Shown piece by piece: positions 7,901 through 9,602 of a DNA stretch of 9,602 bases. The DNA lies in contig CALFCS010000140.1 of assembly GCA_937950565.1 (NCBI GenBank), forward strand, positions 1-9,602, in the 5' to 3' direction. This stretch comes from an uncultured Lachnospiraceae bacterium (lineage in GTDB: Bacteria; Bacillota; Clostridia; Lachnospirales; Lachnospiraceae). Positions within the stretch are counted from its first letter, which is position 1. The number at the start of each line of letters is the position of its first letter. The notes beneath the pieces were generated by a model, which was given only the letters and a program-made list of their open reading frames with translations, made no database searches and was not told the origin of the DNA. Made by a program: the position numbers and the translations under genes.

Positions 7901-9602
7901 GAGCAGCTTTCGGCTTCGGATTTTAATAAAGATGCCGCGCTTCTGTCCCAGGTGGAAAGGACGGATTACAGCAAAAAGCTTGAGCTTCAGGCATTTCAGT
8001 TTATCGAATGTATGCAGATAGCGCAGAATTCTTACACGATATCTGAAAACAGAAGGTGGAATAATATAGACGAAATATATAAAGAAGTGGAAGCGTTTGC
8101 CGCGACAGGAACGGATCCGGTTATTATTTCTATCAGGGATCCGTATGAAGGCGGGCATGCAGTTGTTGGATATAAGGTCCAGAACGTAAGCAGCAGTGAG
8201 TCCAGAATCTATATATATGATTGCAATCATCCGGGGAGCGTCTGTTATCTTACGCTATACAAGGATGCGTCCGGGCATCATACAGGCTGGTATTATGATT
8301 TGGGCGGTGGAACGGTCTGGGGAAGCCACAAAGGAGGAAAGATCGGCTGGACGCCTTATACATATGTGAAACAGGCCTGGAGTGAGCGGCATGGGACGAA
8401 CGACAGAGACTACATGATGCTGACAATGAATGCGGAGCATGCATCTGTCTATGATTTCGAAGGAAATAAAATTGTATCTGTAAAAGATGGAGATGTGATT
8501 ACCGAAAGAGAGGATATCTATCCGGTTTACAATGAAGAAATTATACTGGACAGTGATAAAACAGAAGAAGAGGATGTTTCAATCTGGCTTCCGGAGGATA
8601 TGTATACGCTAAAAAAAGAAAGTGCAGATGGCGAGTTGTTTGAAACTGCTATAACAAATGTGGAACAGTCGGCACAGATTACGACTGCGGCTGATGAGAT
8701 TGTCCTTTCCGTCGATGATGAAAGTGCGATTAATTACGTGGAAATACCGGAGAAAAATAAGGATTATGAGATTGAGCTTACCTCTTCTTTGGACGGTACG
8801 TTTTCTGACGTAAGCTTTTCCGGGAAAACAGAAGGGGAGAAGCTTGTGTTCTCACAGGCATCCGGAAATCTGGTGATAGACGAGAAGAACCGTACAGAAG
8901 GAGAACTGAGTGTAAGCGGTATTTCTATGACAGTCGACAATACGAGCATGAATGGCGGTGAACTTGGAGGCAGTATCGAGGATGCCATTGAGATTTCCGA
9001 GGTTGTATTGAATTCAGACAGTCTTGGATTGTCACAAGGGGAAACCAGGAAGCTTGAGGCAGAGATTTATCCAAAGGCAGCAGCGGATGAGAAATTGAAC
9101 TGGAAATCCAGTAATCCCCAGGCTGTGACAGTAGATTCGTATGGAAATATAAAGGCGGTAGGGAAAGGAAAAGCGGAAATTATGGCATTTACTGACACGG
9201 TTTGTGCAGTCTGCGAAGTAACGGTAACAGGAAATGGCGGTTCGGTCGTAACACCGCTTCCATTTGTTGATGTATCTTCCAGCGACTGGTTCCACCCATA
9301 TGTGGAATATGTCTACCAGAACAACCTGATGAAAGGCCTTGACGACACGCATTTCGGTCCGGTACAGAACCTTGCCCGCGCCCAGTTCGCGGTGATTCTC
9401 CACCGGATGAATGGAGAACCGAAGGTTGCTTATACGGCGAAATTCCCGGATGTAGGAGATGGAATCTGGTATACGGATGCCATTCTCTGGGCAAGCAGCA
9501 TCAAGGTGGTAAACGGATATTCCGATACAGGAAGATTTGGCCCGGCAGATTATATCAACCGGGAGCAGATGGCGGTTATGATGTACCGGTATGCGGATTA
9601 TA
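4823..9602 (+). CDS. Tandem paralogue: SLH-anchored LRR/B-repeat protein with papain-like peptidase domain (3' partial)
   Basis: The frame is open from ATG 4823 to the window edge (1593 codons seen, no stop), so this is a real gene truncated by the window. A signal peptide occupies residues 1-38 (basic KKKIRR, hydrophobic core, cleavage after VKA). An LRR_5-type head of about thirteen units spans 45-493, longer than in the preceding gene. Six B-repeats (497-947; third degenerate) are followed by the peptidase-like domain, about 958-1180, with Cys1012 (WGGSCYGF), His1112 (GGHAVVGYK) and Asp1133 (IYDCN). Then come the unrecognised module (about 1190-1385), Big_2 (about 1389-1470), a linker GGSVVTPL, and SLH from residue 1480; the third SLH repeat should lie beyond the edge. 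As in the first protein, no Gln is visible six residues before the Cys (Asp1006 is there). LRR head and peptidase domain have diverged strongly from the preceding gene, while the SLH block is almost identical. Confidence 0.88.
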   Translation, partial: MEDAKKKIRRNLVRFLMAWFLLIGVQLLLPQELCTVKADVSMGEFADGAYRYDILEDGTVRIARYTGKEAKVEIPSEIGGKSVSVINDMSFYGNSTLESVVVPNGVKEIRSWAFGDCENLEKVTLPKSLTKLYSYAFAYDEKLASIVLPDKLEEIEHDVFQQTGLTAITIPASVTTIEGWVFEGASSLKTIQVDQKNPSYTSVDGVLYDKDKRTVVAYPGGKKGSYTIPEGVWEIDSGAFDDCENLTNVTLPESLNDIEIYAFSGCSSLQELLIPEAVTWIDPDAFSGGNGCTSLSKIEVAEENPFYSSEGGVLFDKKKTTLYLYPAGKTDEFYQVPGCVEKLNDYAFQGCVSLKEVVLPKHLSDLGEHTFQECVNLTEAEIPEGIDEVKYGVFAGCGFTSYHFPENIRVIEGGVFLGCPNLKEVYLPSGVTTLKGSAFENCPVLEGVYIPSQVTEISGNIFREAPNAAIYGFSGSKAQEYAKEKDIAFAEIEKRDYPVLFDAGEGTITSDEKNVSFYMPYGSLPVPERDGYVFEGWYTDAKGGLRITENTTVTKKVSHTLYARWIPAGQCRVTFDANGGTISGQSKTAPAGSIYGELPVPERDGGYQFIGWYTKADGGERICDTDIVRVNQEQTLYAHWLEDIYSVIYGEKSGQEYGLVDVLTIKRVIAGDRFGAMPPPTSKAGFAFDGWSLSAKVGDERITEDTKLEGALLDSSMKSIYLYARWVGKPISVNFDANGGTTKTESKLVTYSHTYGSLPVPERPGYQFGGWYTEKSGGSLVTGDSIVENGTEHTLYAHWIEGEKYQVSFHANGGTIQAEKLAVVYGGTYGTLPKPVRTGYQFAGWYTASEGGKQIKKDSKVSIRANHTLYAHWSPVSIRVDYDANGGSLSESGKTVTYDDTYGTLPEPTRSGYGFAGWYTKRDGGTQIFSNTKVAQTVAHTLYAHWEIRKTKTPDVKELTYKFANSHDSVRGLGYAYDYVIPEPIYRYMFGDTAFADRVWSLRKNDIWGGSCYGFSATSSLVFLHEEQLSASDFNKDAALLSQVERTDYSKKLELQAFQFIECMQIAQNSYTISENRRWNNIDEIYKEVEAFAATGTDPVIISIRDPYEGGHAVVGYKVQNVSSSESRIYIYDCNHPGSVCYLTLYKDASGHHTGWYYDLGGGTVWGSHKGGKIGWTPYTYVKQAWSERHGTNDRDYMMLTMNAEHASVYDFEGNKIVSVKDGDVITEREDIYPVYNEEIILDSDKTEEEDVSIWLPEDMYTLKKESADGELFETAITNVEQSAQITTAADEIVLSVDDESAINYVEIPEKNKDYEIELTSSLDGTFSDVSFSGKTEGEKLVFSQASGNLVIDEKNRTEGELSVSGISMTVDNTSMNGGELGGSIEDAIEISEVVLNSDSLGLSQGETRKLEAEIYPKAAADEKLNWKSSNPQAVTVDSYGNIKAVGKGKAEIMAFTDTVCAVCEVTVTGNGGSVVTPLPFVDVSSSDWFHPYVEYVYQNNLMKGLDDTHFGPVQNLARAQFAVILHRMNGEPKVAYTAKFPDVGDGIWYTDAILWASSIKVVNGYSDTGRFGPADYINREQMAVMMYRYADY
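4955..6301 (+). repeat. BspA/LRR_5-type leucine-rich repeat head, third gene
   Basis: Residues about 45-493, starting with the same cap pattern as the paralogue (YRYDILEDGTVRI) and ending with GFSGSKAQEYAKEKDIAF. About thirteen units follow the IP..V..I...AF..C pattern. Two units are expanded with YTSVDGVLY (from residue 200) and YSSEGGVLF (from residue 307). Unit number and surface residues differ from the preceding gene, which would be expected if the two heads bind different ligands. Confidence 0.87.
6311..7666 (+). repeat. Six InlB-type B-repeats, third gene
   Basis: Units at residues 497-566, 571-641, 643-727, 729-800, 803-874 and 876-947. Five carry FDANGGT or a near variant, GWYT and LYA.W. 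The third is degenerate (VIYGEKSG in place of the first block, GWSL in place of GWYT) and longer at about 85 residues. The fourth shares SKLVTYSHTYG with the third unit of the preceding gene, so units 3-6 here correspond in order to units 2-5 there. Confidence 0.9.
7694..8362 (+). other. Papain-like cysteine peptidase domain, third gene
   Basis: Residues about 958-1180, with blocks in the same order as the paralogue: FGDTA, WGGSCYGF (Cys1012), FIE..QI, TGTDPVI, GGHAVVGYK (His1112), IYDCN (Asp1133) and LYKDASG. The candidate triad is intact although the domain is only about 40% identical by eye, which argues for selection on the active site. The Pro of IYDPN is Cys here. Confidence 0.7.
8390..8986 (+). 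other. Unrecognised conserved module, third gene
   Basis: Residues about 1190-1388 correspond to residues 1067-1265 of the preceding protein. Shared blocks include VKDGDVI, REDIYPV, LPEDMYTL, TAADEI, VDDES.INYV and DYEIELTSSLDGT. It always follows the peptidase domain in the two visible copies. No known family is recognised. Confidence 0.5.
8987..9232 (+). other. Big_2 bacterial immunoglobulin-like domain, third gene
   Basis: Residues about 1389-1470 show VVLNSDSLGLSQGE, NWKSSNPQAVTV, GNIKAVGKGKAEI and the final strand CEVTVTG. It is clearly diverged from the Big_2 of the preceding gene until the last strand, where near identity begins and continues into the SLH block. Confidence 0.86.
9260..9602 (+). 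other. SLH repeats 1 and 2 of the third gene (truncated by window)
   Basis: Residues 1480-1593 hold a complete first SLH unit (PFVDVSSSDWF, LARAQ) and most of a second (KFPDVGDGIWY, INREQ). Bases 9260-9601 match 4240-4581 with 35 mismatches in 342 positions (about 90%), and 110 of 114 residues are identical. A third SLH unit like those ending at 131 and 4788 is expected just outside the window. Confidence 0.92.

Overview
The window reads as part of a Gram-positive gut-type Clostridia genome, probably Lachnospiraceae. This is inferred from moderate GC, purine-rich ribosome binding sites, Sec signal peptides and S-layer homology (SLH) anchors, together with BspA-like leucine-rich repeats and InlB-type B-repeats. 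No housekeeping gene is present to confirm the taxon.

Layout: the whole window is one same-strand tandem array of three related surface-protein genes. Bases 1-131 are the last SLH repeat of an upstream gene. Bases 172-4791 are a complete 1539-residue protein. Bases 4823-9602 are a third gene, 1593 codons of which are visible and which runs off the right edge still open. The gaps are only 40 and 31 bases. Each has a ribosome binding site and no convincing terminator or promoter, so co-transcription is likely. Virtually every base is coding on the + strand, and long minus-strand reading frames are shadows.

Both large proteins share one architecture: signal peptide, BspA/LRR_5-type leucine-rich repeat head, a run of InlB B-repeats (five in the first, six in the second), a papain-like cysteine peptidase-like domain with Cys, His and Asp in the expected order, a conserved module I do not recognise, a Big_2 immunoglobulin-like domain, and C-terminal SLH repeats. 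The picture is of wall-anchored, modular adhesin-peptidases. The LRR heads would bind targets, the B-repeats and Big_2 domain would act as spacers, and the SLH repeats would hold the protein on the secondary cell-wall polymer. This functional reading is inferred from domain families.

The most notable signals are: (i) near-identical SLH blocks (about 90% of bases, 110 of 114 residues) attached to strongly diverged N-terminal halves, suggesting homogenisation of the anchor; (ii) a peptidase-like domain inside an adhesin scaffold, duplicated in tandem; (iii) a start-codon shift at an A6 tract in the third gene; and (iv) a conserved uncharacterised module following the peptidase domain.
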